From Flavobacteriaceae bacterium UBA3611 (GTDB lineage: Bacteria > Bacteroidota > Bacteroidia > Flavobacteriales > Flavobacteriaceae), in the NCBI GenBank assembly GCA_002375495.1, contig DFLU01000012.1, positions 223,999 through 287,998 of the forward strand: a stretch of DNA of 64,000 nt, in the 5' to 3' direction. The notes below the pieces were generated by a model. That model had not been told where the DNA came from. It did not search any database and saw only the letters and a program-made list of their open reading frames with translations. Both the position numbers and the translations under genes were made by a program. Below are positions 52,514 to 61,538 of the stretch, in pieces. Within the stretch, counting starts at the first letter, position 1, and every line of letters begins with the position of its first letter.

Positions 52514-53079
52514 AACCCTTGCTGCATAAAATTAGGGGATGTGAAGTTTGTTCAGAACATTTGCCGTTGGGGCCACGACCTATCGTAGAAGCGGCAGCCC
52601 ATTCTAAAATAGTTTTGATAAGTCAGGCACCCGGACGTATTGTTCATGAGAGTGGTACGGCTTGGGCAGACCAAAGTGGGAAAAAGCTTCGCGAATGGCT
52701 GGGCGTAGATGAAGCTACCTTTTACAACACTGCGAATTTTGCCATCTTGCCCATGGGATTTTGTTATCCAGGGAAGGGAAAAACGGGAGACCTTCCGCCC
52801 AGAAAGGAATGTGCACCACTTTGGCACGATTCGGTGCTTTCTAAGCTGAAAAACGTGCAGCTCGTTCTATTAATTGGAAGTTATGCCACCAAGTATTATT
52901 TTCCGAAGGACCGAAGAAACTTAACCGAAAAAGTGGAACATTTTGAAGCCTACCTTCCGCAGTATTGGCCATTGCCACACCCTTCGCCCGTAAATCGGTT
53001 TTGGAGAGCTAGAAATCCGTGGTTTGAAGAAAGCATCGTTCCGCTGTTACAGAAAAAGACACATTCTATTCTGGATTAG
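52510..53079 (+). CDS. Uracil-DNA glycosylase superfamily protein
   Basis: This 189-residue protein has the UDG-fold motifs: LISQAPGRIVHESG near 36-48 (motif 1), and PLPHPSPVNRFWRARNPWF near 155 (motif 2, HPSP). An insertion with PGKGKTGDLPPRKEC lies between them. The N-terminal cysteines (GCEVCSEHL) recall the Fe-S cluster of family 4/5 enzymes but are too few to be sure. It may excise uracil or another lesion from DNA. It is coupled to rsmI and overlaps the convergent gene by 4 bases. Confidence 0.85.
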   Translation: MKPLLHKIRGCEVCSEHLPLGPRPIVEAAAHSKIVLISQAPGRIVHESGTAWADQSGKKLREWLGVDEATFYNTANFAILPMGFCYPGKGKTGDLPPRKECAPLWHDSVLSKLKNVQLVLLIGSYATKYYFPKDRRNLTEKVEHFEAYLPQYWPLPHPSPVNRFWRARNPWFEESIVPLLQKKTHSILD

Positions 53080-53786
53080 CCTTGGATAAGGGCAAAGTAT
53101 TGTCTCGCTTTTAACGGGTTTTCTTCAACATTAAAGTGTTCAATTTCAGTAAAAGTTTCATCAAAAATATAGAGGATGGGGCTGGTATCAGATTTTATCT
53201 TTCCCATGATTAGTTGTACGGTGCCAAAAGCGTCATATTTTACAATCAGGTCGTAGGTAACGCCCTCAATCGTTTTTTCGAACATGGAACCTGCTCTGTT
53301 TCCATTTATGTATTGGTGGTCATACCGAATGCCATCTTTGATTTCAATTTTGCGAGATACTGTACCATCTTCTGTGTACTCGACGCGTTCATCGGCTTCT
53401 TCTCCATTCACGTATGACGATTCAGACCGAATGGCGCCATTTCTGTAAAAACTGGTTACGGGGCCGTGCTGTACGCTTTTTTTATAGGTTTCAATCCGTT
53501 CTGGCGAGCCAGTATCGTAGTATTGTATGAGTGTTCCATGTAAGAATCCGCCTTCGATTGTAAACTCTTGGGTCATGGTTCCTTCACGTGTAATCACATA
53601 ACGCCCGTTCATTACTTCGTTTTCTGCCGTTACATAGCCTCGACGGTTTTTTTTGTCGATTACATGGGTATATTCATTCACGTCTAATGTGTCTACCTTT
53701 TCAGTATTGGCTAAGAGGATTGCCTCTGGAATATTGTTACAAGAGAGTAGCAAGCTAGAAGCTAAAATAAAAAGTAAGAATCTCAT
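53076..53786 (-). CDS. Lipoprotein with MORN-like repeats
   Basis: The 236-residue protein has a lipoprotein signal (lipid Cys at about 16, SLLLSCNNI). A central array reads like degenerate MORN/YwqK repeats: NGRYVITREGTMTQEFTIEGGFLHGTLIQYYDTG, QHGPVTSFYRNGAIRSESSYVNGEE, and YTEDGTVSRKIEIKDG. Such repeats form beta hairpins that bind other proteins or lipids. The function is unknown. It is a single minus-strand gene overlapping the UDG-like gene by 4 bases. Confidence 0.8.
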   Translation of the reverse strand: MRFLLFILASSLLLSCNNIPEAILLANTEKVDTLDVNEYTHVIDKKNRRGYVTAENEVMNGRYVITREGTMTQEFTIEGGFLHGTLIQYYDTGSPERIETYKKSVQHGPVTSFYRNGAIRSESSYVNGEEADERVEYTEDGTVSRKIEIKDGIRYDHQYINGNRAGSMFEKTIEGVTYDLIVKYDAFGTVQLIMGKIKSDTSPILYIFDETFTEIEHFNVEENPLKARQYFALIQG

Positions 53787-53913
53787 GGGGTGTTTTTTAA
53801 TCTCAATTGTATAAAATAAGTGTTTTCTAAGGCGAAATCTAACGCTTTTTACAGCGGCTTCTTGCGTGGGGGGTGAACGGAAATTTTTAAAACAACCACC
53901 ATTATCAATGGGC

Positions 53914-54504
53914 TTATCTATGTTTGCCTTCTTCCCAACCGTGCTTGCCTAAGTACTTGTTACCACTCTCTACAGCACCTTCTTCAATAGAGGTGCCCAT
54001 TGAGTCGTTCCAGCGGTTGAGGTATCCGAACAGGGAAATAACCCCCAGCATTTCAACAATTTCACCTTCGTTCCAGTGTTCGTAAAGGCCTTTTTTAATT
54101 GTTTCGTCTACTGCATTCGGCACTTGGCTGGCAGCAAGCGAAAAATCGAGTGCTGCACGTTCGGCTTCAGAAAAAGCGGGGTGGGTTCGGTATTCCCAAA
54201 TATTGTCGAGTTGCTCCTGTTCTGCTCCGTACCGTTCGGCAGCTCGTATGGCGTGTGCCTGGCAATAGCGGCACCCAGTTGCGTTGCTGCTCACCCAAGC
54301 GATCATCCGTTTTAAAGCTGAAGTCACTCGCCCGTCGTTCGCCATTACGGCTTTGTTTAAATTGATAAATGCGCGGCTAATGGCGGGTCTGCGTTGCATA
54401 GTGAGTACACTGTTAGGACAAAAACCGAGGGTTTCGTTGAAAAATTCGGCTAGTTCTTGAGTGTCTTTATCGTGGTCTGCGGAAAGTGGAGTTACTAATG
54501 GCAT
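53914..54504 (-). CDS. Carboxymuconolactone decarboxylase / AhpD-like peroxidase-related protein
   Basis: This 196-residue protein has the AhpD-type helical pattern with the active site SSNATGCRYCQAHAIRAAE near 75 (Cys-x-x-Cys-x-x-His), plus VEMLGVISLFGYLNRWND near 148, common in peroxidase-related enzymes. AhpD-like proteins carry thiol-based reductase or peroxidase activity. The start sequence MPLVTPLSADH is repeated in a diverged, truncated copy about 645 bases upstream. Confidence 0.9.
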   Translation of the reverse strand: MPLVTPLSADHDKDTQELAEFFNETLGFCPNSVLTMQRRPAISRAFINLNKAVMANDGRVTSALKRMIAWVSSNATGCRYCQAHAIRAAERYGAEQEQLDNIWEYRTHPAFSEAERAALDFSLAASQVPNAVDETIKKGLYEHWNEGEIVEMLGVISLFGYLNRWNDSMGTSIEEGAVESGNKYLGKHGWEEGKHR

Positions 54505-54577
54505 TAATAGTTTTTTAAAAGGATTGCGAACTCTATTTTAATCTATATTTTTGTTCTATGTGTGAAGATAGCTATTT

Positions 54578-55063
54578 ATGAAAAAACTACTTATTTTATT
54601 TGTGTTAGTTACAATATTTTCTTGTTCTGATGATGAAAAACCTGAACCAGAACAAGAACAGGAACCTTTGGTTACAAAAGTTAATTTGAGAATTGAAGAT
54701 GAAAACGGACTCACATTTAGTGATATTCAGGGGGACTTTTTTAAAGATGGAACTGAAGTGCCAATGTTTGATAATTCTTCATGGCAAAATGTTTTAATAG
54801 ATATTGAGTCATACGAAGATTTTGAGACAAATTTATCATTTGCAAATCAAATAGGGTTTGTTGATAGTTCTGGAACTTCCGCTATAACAATCGACACTGA
54901 CAATTTCTTTCAAAACACGAACACAGAAACGATTTACTTTTCTACGTTTTCTAGCATCGCAGGAGTTGCTACAAATAATTTTGTTTCGGTTTCAATTACA
55001 GAGGGCGAGACGCTGGATGTCACATTGGTGGCAGCAATAGACTTTACAAAGTTCGAAAACTAG
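54578..55063 (+). CDS. Hypothetical lipoprotein
   Basis: The 161-residue protein has a lipoprotein signal (MKKLLILFVLVTIFSCSDD, lipid Cys at about 16). An acidic Glu/Pro linker (KPEPEQEQEPL) is followed by a short beta-rich domain of about 125 residues with no motif I recognise. It is on the plus strand, between the AhpD-like gene and a truncated copy of that gene's 5' end, both on the minus strand. That layout suggests it arrived by insertion or a duplication with gene loss. Confidence 0.78.
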   Translation: MKKLLILFVLVTIFSCSDDEKPEPEQEQEPLVTKVNLRIEDENGLTFSDIQGDFFKDGTEVPMFDNSSWQNVLIDIESYEDFETNLSFANQIGFVDSSGTSAITIDTDNFFQNTNTETIYFSTFSSIAGVATNNFVSVSITEGETLDVTLVAAIDFTKFEN

Positions 55064-55149
55064 CAAAAAACGAGGGTTTCATTAAAGAATTTGGCAAGCT
55101 CTTGGGTACTTGAATTGTGGTCTGCGGAAAGTGGAGTTACTAATGGCAT
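55060..55149 (-). pseudogene. Truncated duplicate of the AhpD-like gene 5' end
   Basis: The minus strand from 55149 reads MPLVTPLSADHNSSTQELAK and continues to 29 residues before a TAG. It aligns without gaps to the first 29 codons of the AhpD-like gene: 66 of 79 bases are identical over 54426-54504 versus 55071-55149, and the first 33 bases of coding sequence are identical. It stops at the end of the lipoprotein gene and has no active-site region, so it is a remnant. Confidence 0.88.
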
Positions 55150-55216
55150 GGATAGATTTTTCAGTTTACGTGTGGAAACGTAGCATTAGCAACAAGATAA
55201 TACAAGTCTGAAAAGT

Positions 55217-56725
55217 TTATTTTTTAATGAACCTAACGGTTGCTCCACTTGTATGTAAAAAATATAATCCATCGCTCAAAGAACTGATGGGAATCAAAGG
55301 GTTATTACTTTCAAAAACCGTAGTAACTATTACTTTGCCTGTGGAGTCAACAATTTTATAATCGACACCTTTTAAATTGCATTGATTACAAGTTATTTGC
55401 AACACATTGTTCGCTGGATTTGGAAAAATTTGAAGGGAGTCTATTTTGTTTTCTTCATTACCCAAAGGATTGTTTAACAAACGGAATAGTGTTATTGAAG
55501 AATCGTTCCAATCTACGGCAGATATTACAATTTTCCCATTACTATCGGTGGTAAAATAAATATATTGCCTGTATAAATCGGTCTGTTCCGTTTCAAAATT
55601 AATAGAGGTATCAGGCTCACCATTATTATAAAATCTTACTATTTGGAATGGACCGCCAGGAAATAGTATCGGATCCCCATAATTGTGCGCTAGAAACAAA
55701 ATTCTTTGATTCTCTTGTATAAATAAATCAGCCAAAGGCGCGCTATAATTTAGAAAGCCTCCAGAACCAAATGAAGTAGATAGTTCGCCGCTAGCAGTAA
55801 GTTTATAAATAGTATCTCCATTACTTCCCCCAGGAATTTGGCTTTGGGTTATCAAAACACCTTCATTGGCGAATAAATCTAACTTTACCCGATTATAATA
55901 TTCAAATAAAACCGGGCTCGTTACAATTCCATTATCACTAAAAGAAAGATCGAGAGTTCCATTTGGCAAATGCTTTGTTATTAAGAGGAGGTCTGGGTTA
56001 TTAAAATCTTGAACACTTGATGCTACGAACATTGCGCCATTTTCATTTAATTTAAAATCTCTTATTAATAACGCATCGTTTGCAAAAGAAGCATTTGAGA
56101 CGCCATTTGTACCAAAAGAGGAGTCAATTTGCCCATTTTGCAGATATTTTTTGAATTGAAGTCCCGTACCTTCAGCAATTGTTTTCCCCTTTGCAACTAT
56201 CAACTTATCATCTATCGTTAATTCAGCTCTTACAAGGGTGGTTCCTGAAAATGGGTAGATCCTGCCATTTGTACCAAAAGAGGTGTCAAGGCTACCATCA
56301 GTATTCAGTTGCGTAATATAATACACGTCAACTCCCGAAATAAAGTCGTGGTTTGAGAGCAATATTTTTTGATTGTTTTTTACCCAAATCTTCTGTGAAT
56401 GAAATAACCCTTGAGAGGGTGTATCTAATGTTACAACCCCATTATTTCCGAAGGTATTTACCAATTCCCCAGAAGAATTAACTTTGATTATAAATAAGGA
56501 ATTACCCGAGGTTGAATTTATGTTATAGCTACCATAGAATAAATATGAACCATCGGGTAGTTCAACGATATTATGGTTAAAAACATTTATTGGTGTTGCC
56601 CCCAATAGCGATGTCAAGTTTAATTCTAGAATACCATTATCGCCGAAAGAAGTGTCTAAACTGCCATCTTGTGCAAAGATGCAAGTTGAGAAAAGAAAGA
56701 ATAGAAAGATGCTAATAGTTTTCAT
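55217..56725 (-). CDS. Delta-60 repeat protein with T9SS type A sorting domain
   Basis: The 502-residue protein has a signal peptide (residues 1-18, ending CIFAQ). At least six delta-60 repeats follow, of the form DGSLDTSFGTNGRI, GQIDSSFGTNGVS and GTLDLSFSDNGIV. A C-terminal T9SS type A tail is at about 430-502 (LQIFPNPANNVLQITC, SLSDGLYFLHTSGATVRFIKK). It should be secreted through the type IX system and attached to or released from the surface. It lies 14 bases after a closely related gene. Confidence 0.9.
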   Translation of the reverse strand: MKTISIFLFFLFSTCIFAQDGSLDTSFGDNGILELNLTSLLGATPINVFNHNIVELPDGSYLFYGSYNINSTSGNSLFIIKVNSSGELVNTFGNNGVVTLDTPSQGLFHSQKIWVKNNQKILLSNHDFISGVDVYYITQLNTDGSLDTSFGTNGRIYPFSGTTLVRAELTIDDKLIVAKGKTIAEGTGLQFKKYLQNGQIDSSFGTNGVSNASFANDALLIRDFKLNENGAMFVASSVQDFNNPDLLLITKHLPNGTLDLSFSDNGIVTSPVLFEYYNRVKLDLFANEGVLITQSQIPGGSNGDTIYKLTASGELSTSFGSGGFLNYSAPLADLFIQENQRILFLAHNYGDPILFPGGPFQIVRFYNNGEPDTSINFETEQTDLYRQYIYFTTDSNGKIVISAVDWNDSSITLFRLLNNPLGNEENKIDSLQIFPNPANNVLQITCNQCNLKGVDYKIVDSTGKVIVTTVFESNNPLIPISSLSDGLYFLHTSGATVRFIKK

Positions 56726-56739
56726 GAAACCTAAGTATT

Positions 56740-58236
56740 TTATTTTTTTATAAACTTAATGTCATCCCTATTTGTTTTTAGATAATACATGCCCGTAGCC
56801 AAGGTACTTATATCGATGGTTGGATGATTAATTTTGAAAACCCCGTTCCAAATTATTCTCCCGATTGTATCAACAATCATGTAAGGTGTTCCTGTAAGCT
56901 CACAAGACGAACAGGAAAGCGTTAAAAGACCATTTGTTGGGTTAGGAAAAATTACTAAGTCATTATTGGTATTTTCCGAAATGCCCAAAGGATTATTTGA
57001 TAATCGATAAATATCTAATGTATTTGAAGGTGCCGTAACAAGTATTTTTCCTGTTGAATCCACAAAGTAATCTATAAAGAAATCGTAGAAAGCATTTGGA
57101 TCTGTTTGAAAACTTAAGGAAGAATCCTGAATCCCATTACTAAAAAAGCGATCAATACGGAATGGACCTCCAGGAGAAAGAAGCGGATCTCCGTAATCAT
57201 GAACAATACGTAAAAACCGTTGGTCAGATTGTATTAATATTTCTGCTATCCCATTTGCAGTGAGATATCCATCTGTTGCGAAAGTTGTATCTAAATTACC
57301 AGTATTGGTTAATTTATAAGCTACGTTGTATCCATTGGCAGTTCCACCAGGAATTCGTACAATTGATACTATTAGTTCTTCAGAGTCAAAAACAGAAAGA
57401 AAGACACGATTATAATAATCAAATAAGAGCGGACTTGTAACAATACCGTTTTGACTGAAAGAAAGGTCTAATGAACCATTTGGATGGTGCTTTGTAATCA
57501 ATAAAAGATCTTCGGCACCATTAAAGTTCTGTATTGACGATGCAACAAACATGCTGCCATCACTAAGTAATTTAAAATCTCTAACTATGAGTGCCTCATT
57601 TGCAAATGTGGCATTGGCAACCCCATTCACACCAAAAGAGGTGTCAATTTGACCGTTTGAAAGATACCTTTTAAATTGCAGCCCAAGTCCTTGTGATATT
57701 GGCTTTCCGCCAACAGCAATAATGCGACCATTGCTATCTATTTCAGTTTTTACTAAACGTTTTCCTGAGAAAGGCATTACCACACCATTAGTTCCAAAAT
57801 CTACATCAATACTTCCATCAGAGTTTAATTGTCTTAAAACATTAGAACTTAAACTACCAGAGCGTTGTAAATCAGAAATTAATAGTTTTCCATTTGGCAT
57901 TTCCCAAATTTCTTGATAATAAAAATCGCGATCAAGTGAAGGAAAATCTAAAAACCCATCTGTTCCAAACGAAGTGTCTAAGTCTCCATTGTTTAGAAGC
58001 TTCACCAAAACATTCTTTCCTAAACTTCCTGAGCCCATATTAATTTGAAAGTATGAAATATAGGACCCGTCAGCTAATTCAATAGTTTTCTGATTAGTGT
58101 AACCTAAAGGTCCAAATGGAATATTTACTTCAACAACACCTTCTTCCCCAAAAGAGAAATCTAAACTGCCATCTTGGGCAAATAAAAATGTTGAGAAAAG
58201 AAAAGATAGAAAGAAGTTGAGTATAATTTTTCTCAT
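56740..58236 (-). CDS. Delta-60 repeat protein with T9SS type A sorting domain, paralog
   Basis: From ATG 58236 the protein is 498 residues; ten further open codons upstream are not a good start. It matches its neighbour in order and sequence: signal peptide ending LFAQ, DGSLDFSFGEEGVVEVN, NGQIDTSFGVNGVANATFANEALIVRDFK, and a T9SS tail with LVIFPNPTNGLLTLSC and ATGMYYLKTNRDDIKFIKK. The high similarity points to tandem duplication. Its role is probably surface or extracellular, with the repeat forming a propeller-like fold. Confidence 0.9.
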   Translation of the reverse strand: MRKIILNFFLSFLFSTFLFAQDGSLDFSFGEEGVVEVNIPFGPLGYTNQKTIELADGSYISYFQINMGSGSLGKNVLVKLLNNGDLDTSFGTDGFLDFPSLDRDFYYQEIWEMPNGKLLISDLQRSGSLSSNVLRQLNSDGSIDVDFGTNGVVMPFSGKRLVKTEIDSNGRIIAVGGKPISQGLGLQFKRYLSNGQIDTSFGVNGVANATFANEALIVRDFKLLSDGSMFVASSIQNFNGAEDLLLITKHHPNGSLDLSFSQNGIVTSPLLFDYYNRVFLSVFDSEELIVSIVRIPGGTANGYNVAYKLTNTGNLDTTFATDGYLTANGIAEILIQSDQRFLRIVHDYGDPLLSPGGPFRIDRFFSNGIQDSSLSFQTDPNAFYDFFIDYFVDSTGKILVTAPSNTLDIYRLSNNPLGISENTNNDLVIFPNPTNGLLTLSCSSCELTGTPYMIVDTIGRIIWNGVFKINHPTIDISTLATGMYYLKTNRDDIKFIKK

Positions 58237-58385
58237 AACATAAAATTGAATTATTTCAATATACAATTTTTTTTATCTTTCACTTTAGGTAAATTTACAA
58301 AGACTTCCCAATCTAATTCATTTCAGAAATCAAAACTGTTTCCATATTGGAAGCGTGTGTTTTGAGATTTGAAATTTTCTACATC

Positions 58386-60077
58386 ATGCGCTGGACCCTC
58401 AAACCGAAACCTTCCGAAGAAAAAATTAAAGAGCTTGCTTCCGCATTGGGCGTCAATAAAATCATTGCAACCCTTTTGCTACAACGCGGTATCGAAACCT
58501 TTGAAGAGGCAAAGGCCTTTTTTAGACCGTCGTTAGACGAACTCCACGATCCCTATCTCATGAAAGATATGGATAAAGCCGTGGAACGAATTGAAAAAGC
58601 AATTGCGCATAAAGAAAACATTCTGGTATACGGCGATTACGACGTAGATGGCACTACCAGCGTTGCCCTGCTTTCATCCTATCTGAAAACGTTCTATCCG
58701 AATGTCGCGACCTATATCCCCGATCGCTACAACGAAGGATATGGGGTGTCTTACCAGGGCATCGATTTTGCCGAAGACAACGGTTTTAGTTTGATTATAG
58801 CGCTCGATTGTGGAGTGAAAGCTATCGATAAAGTTGCCTATGCTTCGGAAAAAGGAATCGATTTTATAATTTGCGATCACCACAGACCAGGTCCTGAATT
58901 GCCAAAAGCCGTTGCGGTTTTAGATCCAAAACGAGATGATTGTCCGTACCCGTTTAAAGAACTTTGTGGCTGTGGTGTCGGGTTTAAACTCGCACAGGCA
59001 CTTGCAGCAAATAGGGGACAGACCATTACAGACCTGTTATTATACTTAGATCTTGTAGCCACTGCTATCGGAGCAGATATTGTACCCATTACGGGAGAAA
59101 ACCGTATTCTCGCCCACTACGGTTTAAAAGTCATTAATGGGAATCCGCGAGTTGGGTTTCAGGCCATACTGCAACAAGTAAAGAAGCAACAACTCACGAT
59201 TACCGATGTGGTTTTTCTTATTGCGCCACGTATTAATGCTGCGGGTCGGATGAAGCATGGCAACCATGCAGTTACGTTGCTCGTTGAAACGGATATCGAA
59301 AAGGCCGTAACGTGGGCCGCAGAAATAGAACAGTTTAATACAGACAGACGCGATGCCGACAAGCGTATTACAGAAGAGGCGTTGGTTCAAATTTCAGAAA
59401 ACGAAGAACAAGAACGCCTTACCACTGTAGTGTACGACCAAAATTGGCACAAAGGTGTGATTGGCATTGTGGCATCACGACTTACCGAGACGTACTACCG
59501 CCCTACGTTGGTGTTTACAAAAAGCGGCGAAAAATTAGCGGCTTCGGCACGTTCTGTTAAAGGGTTTGATGTGTACAATGCACTGGAAAGTTGTAGTGAG
59601 CATATAGAACAATTTGGCGGACATAAATATGCGGCTGGGCTTACCTTGTTTGAAAACGACTACGAGAAGTTTAAAGAGGCGTTTGAAAGAGTGGTTTCTG
59701 AAAGTATAGACAGAAGGTTGCTACAGCCAGAAATAACAATCGATTTAGAAATTGATTTGCGAGATATCACGCCGAAATTTTATCGAATTCTAAGGCAGTT
59801 TGCGCCTTTCGGTCCGGGAAATATGACCCCTGTTTTTATGACCCAAGGGTTGAAAGATGTGGGGTATGGAAAATGTGTTGGAGATGACAAAACCCATTTG
59901 CGATTAGTGATGACCCAAGGAAATTCTTCGCAGTTTACTGCAATTGGCTTCGGTTTGGGGCAAAAACACGACATTGCTTGCACCGGACAATTGTTTAAAG
60001 CAGCGTACGTGGTAGACGAAAATGAATGGCAAGGAAATGTAAGTTTGCAATTGCGATTAAAGGATATTAAGCCTTGA
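58386..60077 (+). CDS. recJ: Single-stranded-DNA-specific exonuclease RecJ
   Basis: RecJ degrades single-stranded DNA 5' to 3' in mismatch repair and recombination. The 563-residue protein (ATG 58386) has the DHH-superfamily metal ligands in VYGDYDVDGTTSVALL near 81-96 and ICDHHRPGPELP near 158. APRINAAGRMKHGNHAV lies near 285. The DHHA1 domain has SARSVKGFDVYNALE and QFGGHKYAAGL near 420, and a C-terminal OB region starts near 450. It is monocistronic, with a near-adjacent converging lpxH. Confidence 0.95.
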   Translation: MRWTLKPKPSEEKIKELASALGVNKIIATLLLQRGIETFEEAKAFFRPSLDELHDPYLMKDMDKAVERIEKAIAHKENILVYGDYDVDGTTSVALLSSYLKTFYPNVATYIPDRYNEGYGVSYQGIDFAEDNGFSLIIALDCGVKAIDKVAYASEKGIDFIICDHHRPGPELPKAVAVLDPKRDDCPYPFKELCGCGVGFKLAQALAANRGQTITDLLLYLDLVATAIGADIVPITGENRILAHYGLKVINGNPRVGFQAILQQVKKQQLTITDVVFLIAPRINAAGRMKHGNHAVTLLVETDIEKAVTWAAEIEQFNTDRRDADKRITEEALVQISENEEQERLTTVVYDQNWHKGVIGIVASRLTETYYRPTLVFTKSGEKLAASARSVKGFDVYNALESCSEHIEQFGGHKYAAGLTLFENDYEKFKEAFERVVSESIDRRLLQPEITIDLEIDLRDITPKFYRILRQFAPFGPGNMTPVFMTQGLKDVGYGKCVGDDKTHLRLVMTQGNSSQFTAIGFGLGQKHDIACTGQLFKAAYVVDENEWQGNVSLQLRLKDIKP

Positions 60078-60078
60078 G

Positions 60079-60837
60079 TTATCCTTCAAATTTTTTTAGC
60101 TCAAATTTTTCCCCGTCAAAAACGCCGTAGGTGTATTGCGTAATCCAATCACCTAAATTGAAATAGGTAGCATTTTCTCCCACCTGTATTTCCATAGATA
60201 AATGGCGGTGCCCAAACACAAAATAATCGTAGTGCTTTGTCTCTAATTTTCGTTTGGCATACAGTGCCAACCATTCGTTTTCTTCCCCTAGAAAGGTTTT
60301 GTCTTCTTCGCCAGAAATAAGTTTGTTCTTTACGGAAAGATATTGGGCGATTTTCATTCCCAAAGCCGGATGAAACCAATGGAACAACCAATTAAAAATT
60401 CGATTTTCAAACACCTTTTTCATGCGTTTATAGCCGATATCTCCAGGGCCTTTCCCGTCGCCATGACCAATAAAAAAAGTCTTGTTGTTAAAAACAAACT
60501 CTTTGGGTTCCCGATAGGTAGGGATATTCAGTTCTTTTTCAAAATAGTCGCGCATCCATAGATCGTGGTTACCCACAAAAAAGTGGATTGGGATTCCGCT
60601 ATCGGTAAGTTCTGCTAATTTCCCGAGAACGCGAACAAATCCTTTGGGAACTACGGTTTTGTACTCGAACCAAAAATCGAATAAGTCGCCTAGTAAAAAA
60701 ATAGCCGCCGCATCGCCTTTAATTTCATCGAGCCAGCGCACAAATTTTTTCTCACGCGGAAGGCTTTCTTCAGGGTTGGGTGCCCCCAGGTGGTTGTCGC
60801 TCGAAAAGTAAATTTTTTTTCCTGAAGGGATTTGCAT
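60079..60837 (-). CDS. lpxH: UDP-2,3-diacylglucosamine diphosphatase
   Basis: LpxH hydrolyses UDP-2,3-diacylglucosamine to lipid X in lipid A synthesis. The 252-residue metallophosphatase has all ligands in order: YFSSDNHLGAP (Asp14, His16), LLGDLFDFWFEY near 44, FVGNHDLWMRDYFE near 89, GHGDGKGPGD near 123 and VFGHRHLSMEI near 207. The length fits the family. It converges with recJ; one base separates the two stop codons. Confidence 0.92.
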   Translation of the reverse strand: MQIPSGKKIYFSSDNHLGAPNPEESLPREKKFVRWLDEIKGDAAAIFLLGDLFDFWFEYKTVVPKGFVRVLGKLAELTDSGIPIHFFVGNHDLWMRDYFEKELNIPTYREPKEFVFNNKTFFIGHGDGKGPGDIGYKRMKKVFENRIFNWLFHWFHPALGMKIAQYLSVKNKLISGEEDKTFLGEENEWLALYAKRKLETKHYDYFVFGHRHLSMEIQVGENATYFNLGDWITQYTYGVFDGEKFELKKFEG

Positions 60838-60918
60838 GCGATAAAGATACGGATTCTTGTATTCAGTTTATGGGGCTCAACTGTAACTAAGCGTATTTAT
60901 AACGATCATTAAACACAA

Positions 60919-61368
60919 TTAATTATCACTGGCAAACCATTCAGCATAGCTGGTTGCAGTCTCTTGAAGCTTTAACGAATGTAGTTGAATGTTTTCGGGA
61001 AGCCGCAGCTTGATTTTTTCAGCAAAGTCAATAACCATCATTTCACTAGTGGGTTGGTAATTTACCAAAAGTACGTTATGGCCCCGATCGCTTAGTTCTT
61101 TGGCCAGTTCTACGTGCGGAGTATTTTTATTGAAAACGGTAGCGTGGTCAAACACATCTACAATTTCTTCTTTTACAATTTTCTTTAAATCACCAAAATC
61201 GATAACCATACCATATTTTACGTGGTCAGTATCGTTAATTGGTGTGCCTATTACGGTTACAGACAGTTTGTAACTGTGCCCGTGTACGTTTCGGCATTTG
61301 CCGTCGTAGCCATACAGCGCATGTCCTGTTTCAAAAGAAAACTGTTTGGTGATGCGTATGTTGCTCAT
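60919..61368 (-). CDS. queD: 6-carboxytetrahydropterin synthase
   Basis: QueD makes 6-carboxy-tetrahydropterin on the way to queuosine. The 149-residue protein has the zinc ligands His16 (FETGHALYG), His29 and His31 (RNVHGHSYKL), the catalytic Cys25 (DGKCRN), FDHATV near 95 and LQETATSYAEW at the end. It overlaps the 33-residue membrane microprotein gene by 4 nt (ATGA), so the two are translationally coupled. Other queuosine genes are not in the window. Confidence 0.93.
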   Translation of the reverse strand: MSNIRITKQFSFETGHALYGYDGKCRNVHGHSYKLSVTVIGTPINDTDHVKYGMVIDFGDLKKIVKEEIVDVFDHATVFNKNTPHVELAKELSDRGHNVLLVNYQPTSEMMVIDFAEKIKLRLPENIQLHSLKLQETATSYAEWFASDN

Positions 61369-61466
61369 CGTTTGCGTCTTAGTTTATTCACTACCACAAT
61401 TATGATGAGTAGCAGCCCTAGAAGTAAAAACAGACCATTACCGCTAAAAAATTGAAGTACATCCAT
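61365..61466 (-). CDS. 33-residue single-pass membrane microprotein
   Basis: The ORF from ATG 61466 encodes MDVLQFFSGNGLFLLLGLLL, continuing with IIIVVVNKLRRKR and stopping at TGA 61365. It has a short N-terminus, one membrane helix of about 15 residues and a positive end (N-out/C-in by the positive-inside rule). Its stop overlaps the queD ATG by 4 nt, a strong sign of real translation. It falls below common gene-calling size limits. No family is known to me. Confidence 0.65.
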   Translation of the reverse strand: MDVLQFFSGNGLFLLLGLLLIIIVVVNKLRRKR

Positions 61467-61538
61467 AATCAAATTATTGTGGCACAAAAGTACATAAAAA
61501 GGCGAGAGCCGAATACATGCAGTATCGAGTTTGAATGA

